A stretch of 58,916 nucleotides of DNA from Planctomycetota bacterium (GTDB lineage Bacteria > Planctomycetota > B15-G4 > JADJEK01), in NCBI GenBank assembly GCA_016213895.1, contig JACQZJ010000194.1, positions 1 to 58,916 on the forward strand. The letters are read 5' to 3'. The notes under the pieces are model-generated. The model was not told where the DNA came from. It saw only the letters and a program-made list of their open reading frames with translations, and made no database searches. Shown one piece after another: positions 8,440 through 17,274 of the stretch (position 1 is the first letter of the stretch; every line of letters begins with the position of its first letter). The position numbers were made by a program, and so were the translations under genes.

Positions 8440-9336
8440 TCAGGGGCGCAGCGGCACAGCGAGGTGGGTTTCGAGGAAGCGCAGCAAGCGCTCGCCGGCG
8501 GTCGCGCCGGGCGCCGCTTCGGTCGCGAACACGTCCAACCCATGCGCCGCTCCCGCCACGACGTGAAGCTCGCACGGGATGCCCGCCTCCTGCGCGCGCT
8601 GCGCCAGCTCCCTGGCGCGCGCGACCGGGATGACCGGATCGTCCTCGCCATGGACGATGAAGAGCGCGGCCTCGCCCCGTTCCAGGCAGTCCAGGAAGCC
8701 CTCGGCCGAGCCCCAGAGATCGAGCACCACGACGACCGGAAGGGGCGCGGCCACTCCCTGGTCATCCAGGCCGTACGCCAGCCCGAGCGCGGCAATAGCG
8801 CCGGCCGACGCTCCGCCCGCGGCGAAGCGCGCCGCGTCGAGGCGCAGCCGCGGCGCGTTCTGCCTGAGCCAGGAACAGGCCGCGAGCGCGTCTTCCAATG
8901 CAGCGGCCGCCGCGTTCTCGGTGCCGCGCCCGCCGCGCAAGGGCGCGCGGAACATGCCGGCGCAGGCCTCGCTCATGGCAGGCGACACCAGCGGCCGCTG
9001 GCCCGCAAGGCGGTAGTCGATCGCGGCCACGACGCAGCCGGCCGCGGCCAGCTCCTCGGCCAGCGAGGCGATCCTCTGCTCGCCGCGGCCGCCGCCGTGG
9101 AACCCCCCGCCGTGGATGAGGAGCACGGCCGGCCGGAGCTCCGCCGTGTCTGCTCTCGCCGGCTCGTAGAGGTCGAGGAGCAGCGGGAACTCGGCGCGCG
9201 GCGACTGGATGGGCGCCGCGCCGTAGACGATTCCCTCGGTGCGGCGGACGCGCGCGACGGAAGCGGAAAAGGGCCCGGGCGCGAGGCACCCGGGCAAGAG
9301 CAGGACGGCGATGAGCGCCAGCTTCCGCGCACGCAT
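8440..9336 (-). CDS. Alpha/beta-hydrolase lipoprotein (esterase-like)
   Basis: A 298-aa lipoprotein with signal and lipobox LLPGC (Cys at residue 17), so anchored on the outer face of a membrane. The catalytic core is the alpha/beta-hydrolase fold of the hormone-sensitive-lipase/carboxylesterase or acyl-peptidase type. It has an HGGGF oxyanion motif, nucleophile elbow GGASAG, acid in HGEDDPV and His in GAAHGLD. These fit a Ser-Asp-His triad. It is transcribed away from the glycosidase genes. The likely role is deacetylation or de-esterification of polysaccharide side chains or xenobiotic esters, inferred only from context. Confidence 0.82.
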   Translation of the reverse strand: MRARKLALIAVLLLPGCLAPGPFSASVARVRRTEGIVYGAAPIQSPRAEFPLLLDLYEPARADTAELRPAVLLIHGGGFHGGGRGEQRIASLAEELAAAGCVVAAIDYRLAGQRPLVSPAMSEACAGMFRAPLRGGRGTENAAAAALEDALAACSWLRQNAPRLRLDAARFAAGGASAGAIAALGLAYGLDDQGVAAPLPVVVVLDLWGSAEGFLDCLERGEAALFIVHGEDDPVIPVARARELAQRAQEAGIPCELHVVAGAAHGLDVFATEAAPGATAGERLLRFLETHLAVPLRP

Positions 9337-9373
9337 GGGGCCACGCTACGGCGCGGCGGGCCGCGTGTCGAGG

Positions 9374-9405
9374 CTGGCGCAAGGCGCCGCGCCAGGCGAT
9401 ATCAT
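9374..9405 (+). promoter_or_regulatory. Inverted repeat and -10-like box ahead of glycosidase operon
   Basis: CTGGCGC (9374-9380) and GCGCCAG (9389-9395) form a perfect inverted repeat, and TATCAT (one mismatch to the sigma-70 -10 consensus) follows at 9400-9405. No good -35 hexamer is seen, so the palindrome may be an operator overlapping the polymerase site. It lies in the 121-bp divergent region and would give a leader of about 46 nt. Confidence 0.35.
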
Positions 9406-9457
9406 CGTCCCGCTCCGCCTGGTCGTTGCCGTCACGCGAAGGAGCACCGCAGCCAGC

Positions 9458-11497
9458 ATGGACGTCGAGGAGCACCGCTACAGCGAGGACCCGTCGCGCG
9501 GCCCGGCCGACGCGCGCACCGACCTGCCCGGCGCGGACTACTTCTTCCTGGGCAACGGCCACGTCCTGGCCGCCGTGCAGGTCGATCCCTCGGGAACGGG
9601 GACGCCGCTCGGATTGCTGCTCATGCGGCCGGAGCGCTTCGGGCACAAGCGCGCCGCCTTGACTTTCGACCCGGAGGAAGGAATTGCGGGAACCGCGCTG
9701 TTGGTCGAGACCGGCGGCCGCGTGCACCAGGCGCGCCCCGGCGCAGTCCTGGCGCGCTGGACCGACAGCGGCGGCGTTCCAGCCGTGGCGGCCTCGTGGC
9801 AGGACGGCGGCGTGCAGGTGGAAGAGACCTTCTTCTGCCCGGATCGCGTCTCGCCGCGGCTCGTGCGCGAGATCCGCGTACGCGCACCAAAGCCCCTCGA
9901 CGCCGTCCTGACCAGCGGCCGCGGAGCCGCCGCCCTGCGCCGGCCCTTGCGGCTCGAGGGCGGCGGGCCGGCGTGCGCCGCGATCCGCTACGAAATCGAG
10001 TCGTCAGAGACGGGCGACACGGTGCGCGGCGCGTGGAGCGAGCCGGCCGCGCCCGCGGAGGACTCGCGCAGCTTCCACGCCGGCCTGGCGACGCTTTCCT
10101 TCTCTCCGGAACAGGCCGGCGCGCCGCTCGCCCACCTGCTCCGGGCAGCGCGCCACCAGCTTCCCGCGGTGATCGCCGCGTCCGGCGCCGTGGACGGGAG
10201 CATCTGGCAGTACAACCTGGAGTGGGCGCGCGATCAGGCGCTCGAAGCGCTCGCGCTCTGCCAGATCGGGGCGATCGGCCTGGCGCGGACCATGCTCGCG
10301 CGCCTGCTCGACCGGTTCGTCACGGCCGAGGGGGACACGGTCGACTCGGGCAGGACGCGCCCGCCGCAGGAGGTGGAGCTCGATCAGAACGGCATCCTGC
10401 TGCTGGCGCTCAAGGGGTACACGGACTGGTCCGGTGACCTCGAGCTGGCGCGCAGCCGCTGGGCGAGGATCCGCGCGCTGGCCGACTTCCCGCTGCGCCC
10501 GGTGTTTCGCCACGTTGCCTCGGGCCTGCTTCGCAATCGCCGCGAGTTCTGGGAGCGCCACGCGGCGTTCGGCATCGAGGAAGGGCTCGAGCTGGCGCAT
10601 CAGCTCTTCGTGTCCGTCGGCCTCTCCTGCGCCGCGGACCTGGCGCACGACCTCGGCCGCGAGGACGAGGCCGGCCGCTGGCGCGAGGCCGGAGCGAAGC
10701 TCAAGCGCGCCATGCTCCAGGACGCGCGCTTCTCGCTCGTGGAAGGCGGCCGCTTCATCAAGCGCCGCCGGCTCGACGGCACGGTGCAGGAGACGGCAAC
10801 GCTTCCGCCCGATTCGGGCCTGCCGCCCGAGCTGCCGATCTGCCGCCACCCCGGCCCGCACTTCCTTGACCCGGACACGTCGTGCGCCCTGCCCATCGCC
10901 TTGGAGTTCGTGGATCCGCGCGGCGAGCTGGCGCGGCGCACTCTGGACGGCATGGAGCTCCTCTGGAACCAGTCGTGGGAAGGAGGCGGCTACTGCCGCT
11001 ACAACGTGACGTCCGAGGCCGACTCGCCCGGCCCCTGGCCCTTCGCCTCGCTCTTCGTGGCGCGCGCCTGCCTGGAGGCCGGGGACGATGCGCGCGTGTG
11101 GCGCGTGCTGCGCTGGCTTTCTTCGCTTCCGGGCGGGGCGCGCGCGGGAGCCTGGCTCGAGTTCTACGGCCACAAGCCCGTGCCGCCCTGCCCGCCGGTC
11201 GGGGTCATCCCCTGGACCTGGGCGGAGATCCTGACCTTCTTCATCCATCACCTGCTCGGCGTGCGCCCGCGCCGCCATGGTCTGGAGCTGCGGCCGCGCC
11301 TGCTCGCCGGCCTGGATGAAGCATCGGCCGCGCTCGCGGTGCAAGGCAAACGCCTGCGCCTCAGCGTGCGCCGCGCGCGCGGCGCGGAAGGGCCCTCTGC
11401 GATGGTCAACGGCGCGCGGCAGGCGCTCACGAATGGCCGGCTGCTCTTGCCGCCGCCCGCCGGCGACCTGAGCGTGGAGATCGTGACGGGTTCCTGA
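9458..11497 (+). CDS. Six-hairpin glycosidase-like protein
   Basis: A protein of about 679 aa with an N-terminal beta-rich part (LGNGHVLAAVQVDPSGTGTP) and a C-terminal (alpha/alpha)6-barrel region typical of amylo-alpha-1,6-glucosidase/GH15-like enzymes. The segments YNLEWARDQALEAL, LDQNGILLLALKGYTDW and WNQSWEGGGYCRYN line up with the substrate-binding face of such barrels. I start at ATG 9458 with a GGAG 13 nt before it; the open frame extends further upstream but that stretch has no protein-like character. No signal peptide is visible, so it is probably cytoplasmic. It is followed after 46 bp by an alpha-mannosidase in the same direction. The exact GH family and substrate are unresolved. 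Confidence 0.7.
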   Translation: MDVEEHRYSEDPSRGPADARTDLPGADYFFLGNGHVLAAVQVDPSGTGTPLGLLLMRPERFGHKRAALTFDPEEGIAGTALLVETGGRVHQARPGAVLARWTDSGGVPAVAASWQDGGVQVEETFFCPDRVSPRLVREIRVRAPKPLDAVLTSGRGAAALRRPLRLEGGGPACAAIRYEIESSETGDTVRGAWSEPAAPAEDSRSFHAGLATLSFSPEQAGAPLAHLLRAARHQLPAVIAASGAVDGSIWQYNLEWARDQALEALALCQIGAIGLARTMLARLLDRFVTAEGDTVDSGRTRPPQEVELDQNGILLLALKGYTDWSGDLELARSRWARIRALADFPLRPVFRHVASGLLRNRREFWERHAAFGIEEGLELAHQLFVSVGLSCAADLAHDLGREDEAGRWREAGAKLKRAMLQDARFSLVEGGRFIKRRRLDGTVQETATLPPDSGLPPELPICRHPGPHFLDPDTSCALPIALEFVDPRGELARRTLDGMELLWNQSWEGGGYCRYNVTSEADSPGPWPFASLFVARACLEAGDDARVWRVLRWLSSLPGGARAGAWLEFYGHKPVPPCPPVGVIPWTWAEILTFFIHHLLGVRPRRHGLELRPRLLAGLDEASAALAVQGKRLRLSVRRARGAEGPSAMVNGARQALTNGRLLLPPPAGDLSVEIVTGS

Positions 11498-11543
11498 GCG
11501 CCGCGCCCGCGCCGCTCTTTGCTCGTCGAGGAGACGCAAGCAC

Positions 11544-14063
11544 ATGACGAAGGCAAGCGAGCGACCCACGGTCCACCTGGTGTGCAACTCCCACATCGAT
11601 CCGGTCTGGCTGTGGGAATGGGAGGAGGGCGCGGCCGAGGCCATGGCCACGTTCCGCGCGGCGGCCGACCTGTGCGAAGAGTTCGAAGCGTTCGTCTTCA
11701 ACCACAATGAAGCCGTCCTCTACCAGTGGGTCGAGCAGTACGAGCCGGCGCTCTTCGCGCGCATAAAGCGCCTGGTGCGGGCCGGCCGCTGGCACATCAT
11801 GGGCGGCTGGTTCCTGCAGCCCGACTGCAACATGCCGGCGGGCGAGTCGTTCGTCCGCCAGATCCTCCTCGGCAAGCGCTGGTTCAAAGAGCGCTTCGGT
11901 GTGGACGTCACTACCGCGATCAACTTCGATCCCTTCGGCCACAGCCGCGGCCTGGCGCAGATCCTCAGGCGCAGCGGCTACGACTCGTACGTCTTCTGCC
12001 GGCCCGGGCTCGCGGAAAGCCGCCTGCCCGCTCCGGTCTTCACCTGGGTCGGCTACGACGGCTCGGAGATCCTCGCCACGCTCGCCGTGGCGCACTACAA
12101 CTCCGCTCCCGGCCAGGCGCGCCAACGCGTCGAGGAGTGGCTCGCGAGAAGCCGCGGCGAGCGCGCCAGCCTGCTGCTCTGGGGCGTGGGGAACCACGGC
12201 GGCGGGCCGTCCCGCAAGGACCTGCGCGACCTGCGGCAGCTGATGCGCGCGACCGCGGACTGCGCGATCCTGCATTCCACGCCCGAGCGCTACGTGGCCG
12301 ACCTCCGCCGCACCAGGCCCGCCCTGCCGCGCCACGCCGGCGACCTCAATCCCTGGGCGGTCGGCTGCTACACCACGATGAGCCGCGTGAAGATGGGGCA
12401 CCGCCGCCTGGAAAACGACCTCTTCACCGCCGAGAAGCTGGCGTCCGCGGCCGCGGCGCAGGGCCTCCTCGCCTACCCGCGCTCCGAGCTCCGCGAGGCG
12501 GCGCGCGACCTGGCCTGGAGCGAGTTCCACGACAGCCTGCCCGGCACCTCGATCCAGGCGGTCGAGGAGTCCGCGGTGCGCTCCATCGACCACGGCCTCG
12601 AGATCCTGGCGCGCGTCAGGGCCAGGACCTTCTTCGCCCTGGCGGCGGGCCAGCGGCGCGCGCGCCCCGGCGAGTTCCCGTTGCTCGTGTTGAACCCCCA
12701 CCCCTTCCCGGTGGAGACCATCGTCGAGTGCGAGCTGCAGCCGCAGTGGCCGCACAAGACGCGCGGGTTCCTTGAGCCCGTGCTGCGCCAGGGCGGCCGG
12801 ACTCTCCTGGTCCAGCCCGAGAAGGAGCGCTGCAACATCGACGAGGACCACCGCAAGCGCGTGGCCTTCCGCGCGCGGCTCGAGGCCGGCCGCATGAACC
12901 GCTTCGACTGCCGCCTGGAGATGCGCCGCGGCGCGCCGCGCCGCGCACTCCGCGCGCGCGGCGGCCGCATCCTCTTCCGCGGCGCGGACCTCGAGGTCGT
13001 GATCAACGCGCGCACCGGGCTCATTGACCGCTGCCGTGCGCGCGGGAAAGACGTCCTGGGCAAGGGGGCGTTCCGCCCGCTGGTCATGCAGGACGACGCC
13101 GACCCCTGGGGCATGCGCGTCACCTCCTTCCGCAAGAGGGCCGGCGCCTTCCGCCTGCTCACGCGCGCGGAGGCGCGGCGCTTCTCGGGCCTTCCGGACG
13201 CAGCCCTCGCTGCGGTGCGCGTCATCGAGGACGGACCGGTGCAGAGCGTGGTCGAGGCGCTCTTTGGCTTCGGCGACTCGTTCCTCTGCCAGCAGTACAA
13301 GCTGCCGCGGCAGGGAACCGAGCTGGAGGTGGACACGCGCGTCTACTGGAACGAGAAGGACCGCCTGCTCAAGCTCTCCATCCCGACCCTCCTGCCCGAC
13401 GCGGCGTTTCGCGGCCAGACGGCGTACGGCGTGGCGGACTTGCCCGCGGACGGCAGCGAGGCCGTGGCTCAGCAGTGGGTCGCGCTCGTCTCGAAAAGCG
13501 CGAACCTGGCGCTCACCTGCATCAACAACGGGACCTACGGCTCGGACCTGGCGCGCGGGGAGCTGCGCCTCTCCCTATTGCGCTCGCCGGCCCACGCCGG
13601 GCACCCGACTGGGCCGGAATGCGGCATCGTGCGCCGCGACCGCTTCACCCCGCGCATCGACCAGGGGGAACGCGTCTTCCGCTTCTGGCTGAACGCCGGC
13701 CCGGTGGACGACCGCCTGGAGAGCATCGACCGCGAGGCGCTGGTGAAAAACGCGCCTCCTCTGGCGCTCGCCTTCTTCCCGCCCGGAACCGGGCGAAAGC
13801 CGCGGCCCGGCGCGCTGCTCCAGGACGGCGTGGTGCAGCTCGCCGCGTTCAAGATGGCGGAGCAGGACGACGACCTCATCCTGCGCCTGTTCGAGCCCAC
13901 CGGGAAGGCGCGCTCCACCACCCTGTCGCTGCCCTGCTGCGGAGCGCGCACGCGCGTCCGCCTCACTCCCTTCGAGATCAGGACCCTGCGCTTCTCGCGC
14001 AGGACGCGGCGCTTCGTCGAGACGGACCTCTTGGAAGAGCCGCTCGCCGCGGACACTCGCTGA
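11544..14063 (+). CDS. GH38 alpha-mannosidase
   Basis: An 839-aa glycoside hydrolase family 38 enzyme, a zinc-dependent retaining alpha-mannosidase. The zinc-binding NSHIDPVW motif gives His17 and Asp19. The catalytic nucleophile is the Asp of NFDPFGHS at about residue 128, a hallmark of the family. Further conserved parts are GGWFLQPDCNMP and the WSEFHDSLPGTSI block near residue 330 with another zinc-ligand His. The C-terminal half is the beta-sandwich region. No signal peptide is seen, suggesting cytoplasmic action on imported oligosaccharides. It forms a unit with the preceding glycosidase gene, and a mannose-containing glycan or N-glycan-like substrate is plausible. Confidence 0.9.
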   Translation: MTKASERPTVHLVCNSHIDPVWLWEWEEGAAEAMATFRAAADLCEEFEAFVFNHNEAVLYQWVEQYEPALFARIKRLVRAGRWHIMGGWFLQPDCNMPAGESFVRQILLGKRWFKERFGVDVTTAINFDPFGHSRGLAQILRRSGYDSYVFCRPGLAESRLPAPVFTWVGYDGSEILATLAVAHYNSAPGQARQRVEEWLARSRGERASLLLWGVGNHGGGPSRKDLRDLRQLMRATADCAILHSTPERYVADLRRTRPALPRHAGDLNPWAVGCYTTMSRVKMGHRRLENDLFTAEKLASAAAAQGLLAYPRSELREAARDLAWSEFHDSLPGTSIQAVEESAVRSIDHGLEILARVRARTFFALAAGQRRARPGEFPLLVLNPHPFPVETIVECELQPQWPHKTRGFLEPVLRQGGRTLLVQPEKERCNIDEDHRKRVAFRARLEAGRMNRFDCRLEMRRGAPRRALRARGGRILFRGADLEVVINARTGLIDRCRARGKDVLGKGAFRPLVMQDDADPWGMRVTSFRKRAGAFRLLTRAEARRFSGLPDAALAAVRVIEDGPVQSVVEALFGFGDSFLCQQYKLPRQGTELEVDTRVYWNEKDRLLKLSIPTLLPDAAFRGQTAYGVADLPADGSEAVAQQWVALVSKSANLALTCINNGTYGSDLARGELRLSLLRSPAHAGHPTGPECGIVRRDRFTPRIDQGERVFRFWLNAGPVDDRLESIDREALVKNAPPLALAFFPPGTGRKPRPGALLQDGVVQLAAFKMAEQDDDLILRLFEPTGKARSTTLSLPCCGARTRVRLTPFEIRTLRFSRRTRRFVETDLLEEPLAADTR

Positions 14064-14129
14064 AGACGCGGTGCGCCGTCAAGCCGGAGCGCAGCGCCGT
14101 CGGCTGGAGCAGCAGGCTCGGCGGCGCCT

Positions 14130-14576
14130 TCAGGGCGGGTTCCCCTCCAGCCATTCAGCGTCGGCGAGATCCTGCGTCCGTCCGGTCGCCTTCTTGTTTC
14201 GAAGGAGAAGCGTGCGAGAAAGAACGAACACAGGCTCGCCTTCGAACTCTGTGGCAACGCGCTCCCGCCAGGCCTCGTCGAAGTCGACGGCGTCCAGCGC
14301 CGTGATCACGTCGATGCGCACGGGAGACACGCCGATCTGAAACACGACGCCGGGTGTCGACAAGTCGTGTTGAGTGAGATCGTGCAGGGGAGCACCAAAG
14401 ACCCTGAGCGCGGCGAGAACGCGCTCTGCATTTTCCGGAGCTGGTCGGATCCAGACGTCGAGGTCCTTGGTCGCGCGAATCCGGCCGTGGGCTGCGAGCG
14501 CATGAGCGCCGACGACAAGATACTCAACGCGATGGGCGTTGAACTCGGCTAACAGTTCTCTGTAGTCGGAGGTCAT
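14130..14576 (-). CDS. Nucleotidyltransferase-like protein (DUF6036 / MNT type)
   Basis: A 148-aa protein with a minimal nucleotidyltransferase fold. YLVVGAHALAAHGRIRATKDLDVWI contains the G-A-H helix and the paired-acid T-K-D-L-D motif, and IDVITALD carries the third acidic position. Such proteins (DUF6036, MNT, AbiEii-like) act in toxin-antitoxin or regulatory modules, often AMPylating a partner. Its start lies 53 bp inside the 3' end of the upstream small gene, so the pair is tightly co-translated. Whether it is toxin or antitoxin cannot be told from sequence. Confidence 0.7.
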   Translation of the reverse strand: MTSDYRELLAEFNAHRVEYLVVGAHALAAHGRIRATKDLDVWIRPAPENAERVLAALRVFGAPLHDLTQHDLSTPGVVFQIGVSPVRIDVITALDAVDFDEAWRERVATEFEGEPVFVLSRTLLLRNKKATGRTQDLADAEWLEGNPP

Positions 14577-14736
14577 CGTCGGTGTATCGCCAATGGGCGG
14601 AGAGCCGCGTCAGCTTCCAGACTGTCGCGATCCGCTCGGCGGACGTCATTCTGCGCCAGTCCTCGTCGGCGGAGACAACATCGCCCGGGCGGACCACCCG
14701 GCCGGTCACGACGCGATGCTGGGGCTGCTCACTCAT
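14524..14736 (-). CDS. Small partner of the nucleotidyltransferase
   Basis: A 70-aa protein I do not recognise by name, beginning MSEQPQHRVVTGRVVRPGD. It has a helical middle (RRMTSAERIATVWKLTRLSAHW) and a basic C-terminus. Its last 53 bp overlap the start of the nucleotidyltransferase gene in another frame, a layout typical of two-gene modules. I chose ATG 14736; an upstream GTG at 14769 would add 11 residues but would lie before the probable -10 box. A role as cognate partner is inferred only from gene arrangement. Confidence 0.55.
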   Translation of the reverse strand: MSEQPQHRVVTGRVVRPGDVVSADEDWRRMTSAERIATVWKLTRLSAHWRYTDDDLRLQRTVSRVQRPSR

Positions 14737-14742
14737 GCTCGA

Positions 14743-14748
14743 AGTATA
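14743..14748 (-). promoter_or_regulatory. -10-like box for a leaderless small-gene transcript
   Basis: On the minus strand TATACT (five of six matches to TATAAT) stands only 6 nt before the ATG at 14736, so transcription would start at or next to the start codon. No strong -35 hexamer is visible. Confidence 0.35.
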
Positions 14749-14769
14749 CTCCCTGAAGGGCGAATTCAC

Positions 14770-15131
14770 ACCTCATGTCCGTACCGGACAGTGGATCCGG
14801 CGCTGTCTCCCGTGGAGAGCGTACGTCGAGAACGACTACCGCCGAACAGCGGAGGTGCTCGGCATCCGCCGATCCCCACGCACATGCCATCGTCGCGCGG
14901 GACCCAGCGCAGGACCGGAGCTTCTGGGGGGTCCCGGACGGCGGCGGCCAGAAGCCCAGCGTCAAGTCCTCGAGGTGCTGAGGCAGGTAGCCGGTACGCC
15001 TGGCCGTTTCCGCCAAAGCCCTGGGATTCGCCAGAAGAGTCCCGGGCGACGTGTTCGCATGCGCGCCAGAGGTTGGATGGGGAGAACCGCGGACTGGATG
15101 GACCTGTGATGCCGCGAGGGCTTCCGCCCCC
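14770..15131. other. Gene-poor intergenic stretch
   Basis: About 360 bp between the small nucleotidyltransferase module and the end of the symporter gene. Short open frames exist on both strands, but none resembles a protein I know and none has a convincing ribosome-binding site. A weak GAGGG/CCCTC repeat just beyond the symporter stop could help end transcription. Confidence 0.5.
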
Positions 15132-17240
15132 TCAGCGTCCCAGGTTGACCACCGCCCAGAGCAGGAAGACCAGAAGCCCGACGAGCAGCCAGCTCCCGCC
15201 GAAGCCCCACCAGTCGCTCTTGCTCGGCTTGTGGATCTCGAAGCTCGGCCAGGGCAGGAGCTTCGAGCCGACGAAGCGCTCGGGATGGCGCGCCGCGTCC
15301 TCGAGCGCGCGACGCTCCTCCTCGGGATCGGCCTGCACCGGGGTACGCAGCTTGCCGAAGAAGCGGTCGAGGTGAGTGCTGGCCACCGGCCGGGTGAATG
15401 CGCTGATCAGGAAGAGGAGCAGGAAGGGGAAGAAGGCGTCGAAGAAGAAGCGCATTGCCACGAGCTCTGCCTTCGACCAGCGGCTGAAGTCGATCCCCAG
15501 CCAGCTCAGCACCCAGATCTCGGCGTGGAAGCGGCCCTGGCCCTGGCGCGGCGAGGCCGGGTCCCGCGGATCGATGCGCACCACCTTCTCGAAGAAGACG
15601 CCCGCCGGCTCGAGCACGTGCTGCTTGCGGATGGTCTCCCCCACCGTCGTTGCGCGCCCCGCCGCCACGTCCTCGGCGAGCGCGCCGGCCGCGACGACCG
15701 TCACGCGCGGCGCGGTCTCGACCAAGAATGCGGCGCGGCCGCGCGTGCACTCGAGCACCTGGAACAGGTTGGGGATGACGGCATACAGCGTGAAGCAGAT
15801 CACGACCTGCGCGATCACCGCTGACTTGGTGAGGCGCCGCCAGACGAAGCCGAGCCAGATGGCGGCGCCGAACACCGCGGGCAGCGAAATGAAGTACTTG
15901 AACAGCTCCAGCAGGCTGTCCACGACCATCGCCGCCGCCACTCCGCCGAAGATCACCAACACGGTGACCACGCGCCCGACGTTCAGGTAGTGCCGCTCCG
16001 GCCTGCCCGGCCGGAGCGGCTGGTAGAGGTTCTTGATGAAGAGCGCCGAGTTCGTGACCGAGGTGGCGTCCAGCGTGGACATGTTCGCCGCCAGGACGCC
16101 CGCGAGCATCAAGCCGATCGCTCCCGGGAAGAGCAGGTCGTAGGTCATGTGGCCCCAGATGAGGTCGGGGTCATGCAGCTTGCCGCCGTACAGGCCGATC
16201 GCCAGCAGACCGGCCAGCGCCCAGAAGAGCATGATGAAGCGCTTGAAGAACATGCCGCCGAGCACGCCGACGCGCGCGGTCATCTCGTCCCGCGCCGAGC
16301 CGGCCGTGGCCATGAGCGGCGCGGAGGCCACGATCGAGACCAGGTTGGCGATGACCATGGCCAGGATCGTGTACCAGGCGTACTCGCTGGTGGCCGCCGA
16401 GCCGAAGAGCGCGAACATGTGCTCCGGAACCGCGGCGTGCAGGCCGGAGAAGCCGCCGATGCGGTTCAAGCCGATGGGGATCAGCATGATCGAGAAGCAG
16501 ATGATCAAGACCCCCTGGAAGGCGTCGGTGATGGCCGCCGCGGCGAAGCCGCCGAGCACGGTGTAGGCCGCGACGATCGCGGCGTAGGCCAGGTAGAAGA
16601 CCTCGGGGTCGGTGTGGGAGATCAGCGAGCGCAGCTCGCCGCGCTTGTGCCGCTCGTTCAACTCCTCGTAGCGCGCACTCTCCTCCGGCTCGAGCCCGTC
16701 CCCGAGCCGCTCCTTGAGCTGCTGGTACTCGCGGTACATCTCGACGCTGGCGTGCTCCGCCGCGCTGTACTCGCTTTCCGCCTTGGGAGTGAGCGCCATC
16801 ATCATCTTCGCCGCGACCGTGTAGCCCACTCCGCCCCCGACCAGCGCCAGCGCCAGGGTGAAGACAGCGAACGCGCCGCCGAGAAACGGGCTCTGGAAGC
16901 GCTCGGTGAAGTAGTCGCCGAGAGTGGTCAGCCGCGAGCGCCGGAACAACAAGCTGCTGAACCAGTAGAACGGCGTGAGGAACAGCACGAGGTACTGGAT
17001 CCACATGCCGCCGATTCCCTGGCGGTAGATCTCGCGGGACACGGCCACTGCCTGGTCGGCGTTCGTCGCGTTCCCGAAGTTGAGGAAGAACTGGTAGAAC
17101 TTGCCGAGGCGCCGGCCGGCGAGATAGAAGTCCTCGGTGTCCTTGGTGCGCCTTCCCACGCGCTGCCCGAGCCAGAGGATGACCAGCACGTAGAGAAGGA
17201 CGACGCCGGCATCCAGCGCATGCAGGCCGAAGAAGTTCAA
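15132..17240 (-). CDS. Sodium:solute symporter (SSS family)
   Basis: A membrane transporter of about 702 aa from the sodium:solute symporter family, with roughly 12-14 hydrophobic helices. The N-terminal signature RRTKDTEDFYLAGRRLGKFY and the TM1-like GNATNADQAVAVSREIYRQG are typical. A charged loop of about 60 residues (PKAESEYSAAEH to ISHTDPEVF) interrupts the early helices and is longer than usual. A second soluble loop of about 75 residues lies near residue 520-600. The likely start is TTG at 17240, with AGGAGG 5 nt upstream; no ATG is suitable. It lies 34 bp after the corrinoid/URO-D gene, so it probably imports the substrate of that operon, perhaps a sugar acid or methylated compound. 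Confidence 0.85.
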   Translation of the reverse strand: MNFFGLHALDAGVVLLYVLVILWLGQRVGRRTKDTEDFYLAGRRLGKFYQFFLNFGNATNADQAVAVSREIYRQGIGGMWIQYLVLFLTPFYWFSSLLFRRSRLTTLGDYFTERFQSPFLGGAFAVFTLALALVGGGVGYTVAAKMMMALTPKAESEYSAAEHASVEMYREYQQLKERLGDGLEPEESARYEELNERHKRGELRSLISHTDPEVFYLAYAAIVAAYTVLGGFAAAAITDAFQGVLIICFSIMLIPIGLNRIGGFSGLHAAVPEHMFALFGSAATSEYAWYTILAMVIANLVSIVASAPLMATAGSARDEMTARVGVLGGMFFKRFIMLFWALAGLLAIGLYGGKLHDPDLIWGHMTYDLLFPGAIGLMLAGVLAANMSTLDATSVTNSALFIKNLYQPLRPGRPERHYLNVGRVVTVLVIFGGVAAAMVVDSLLELFKYFISLPAVFGAAIWLGFVWRRLTKSAVIAQVVICFTLYAVIPNLFQVLECTRGRAAFLVETAPRVTVVAAGALAEDVAAGRATTVGETIRKQHVLEPAGVFFEKVVRIDPRDPASPRQGQGRFHAEIWVLSWLGIDFSRWSKAELVAMRFFFDAFFPFLLLFLISAFTRPVASTHLDRFFGKLRTPVQADPEEERRALEDAARHPERFVGSKLLPWPSFEIHKPSKSDWWGFGGSWLLVGLLVFLLWAVVNLGR

Positions 17241-17274
17241 CTCGTCCTCCTGGCCGCGCGGGCCAAGCCGCCGC

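Noticed and set aside
14582-15375. Plus-strand open frames across the 14.6-15.4 kb region
   Set aside because: They resemble no protein I know, overlap the symporter 3' end and the small module on the other strand, and lack ribosome-binding sites.
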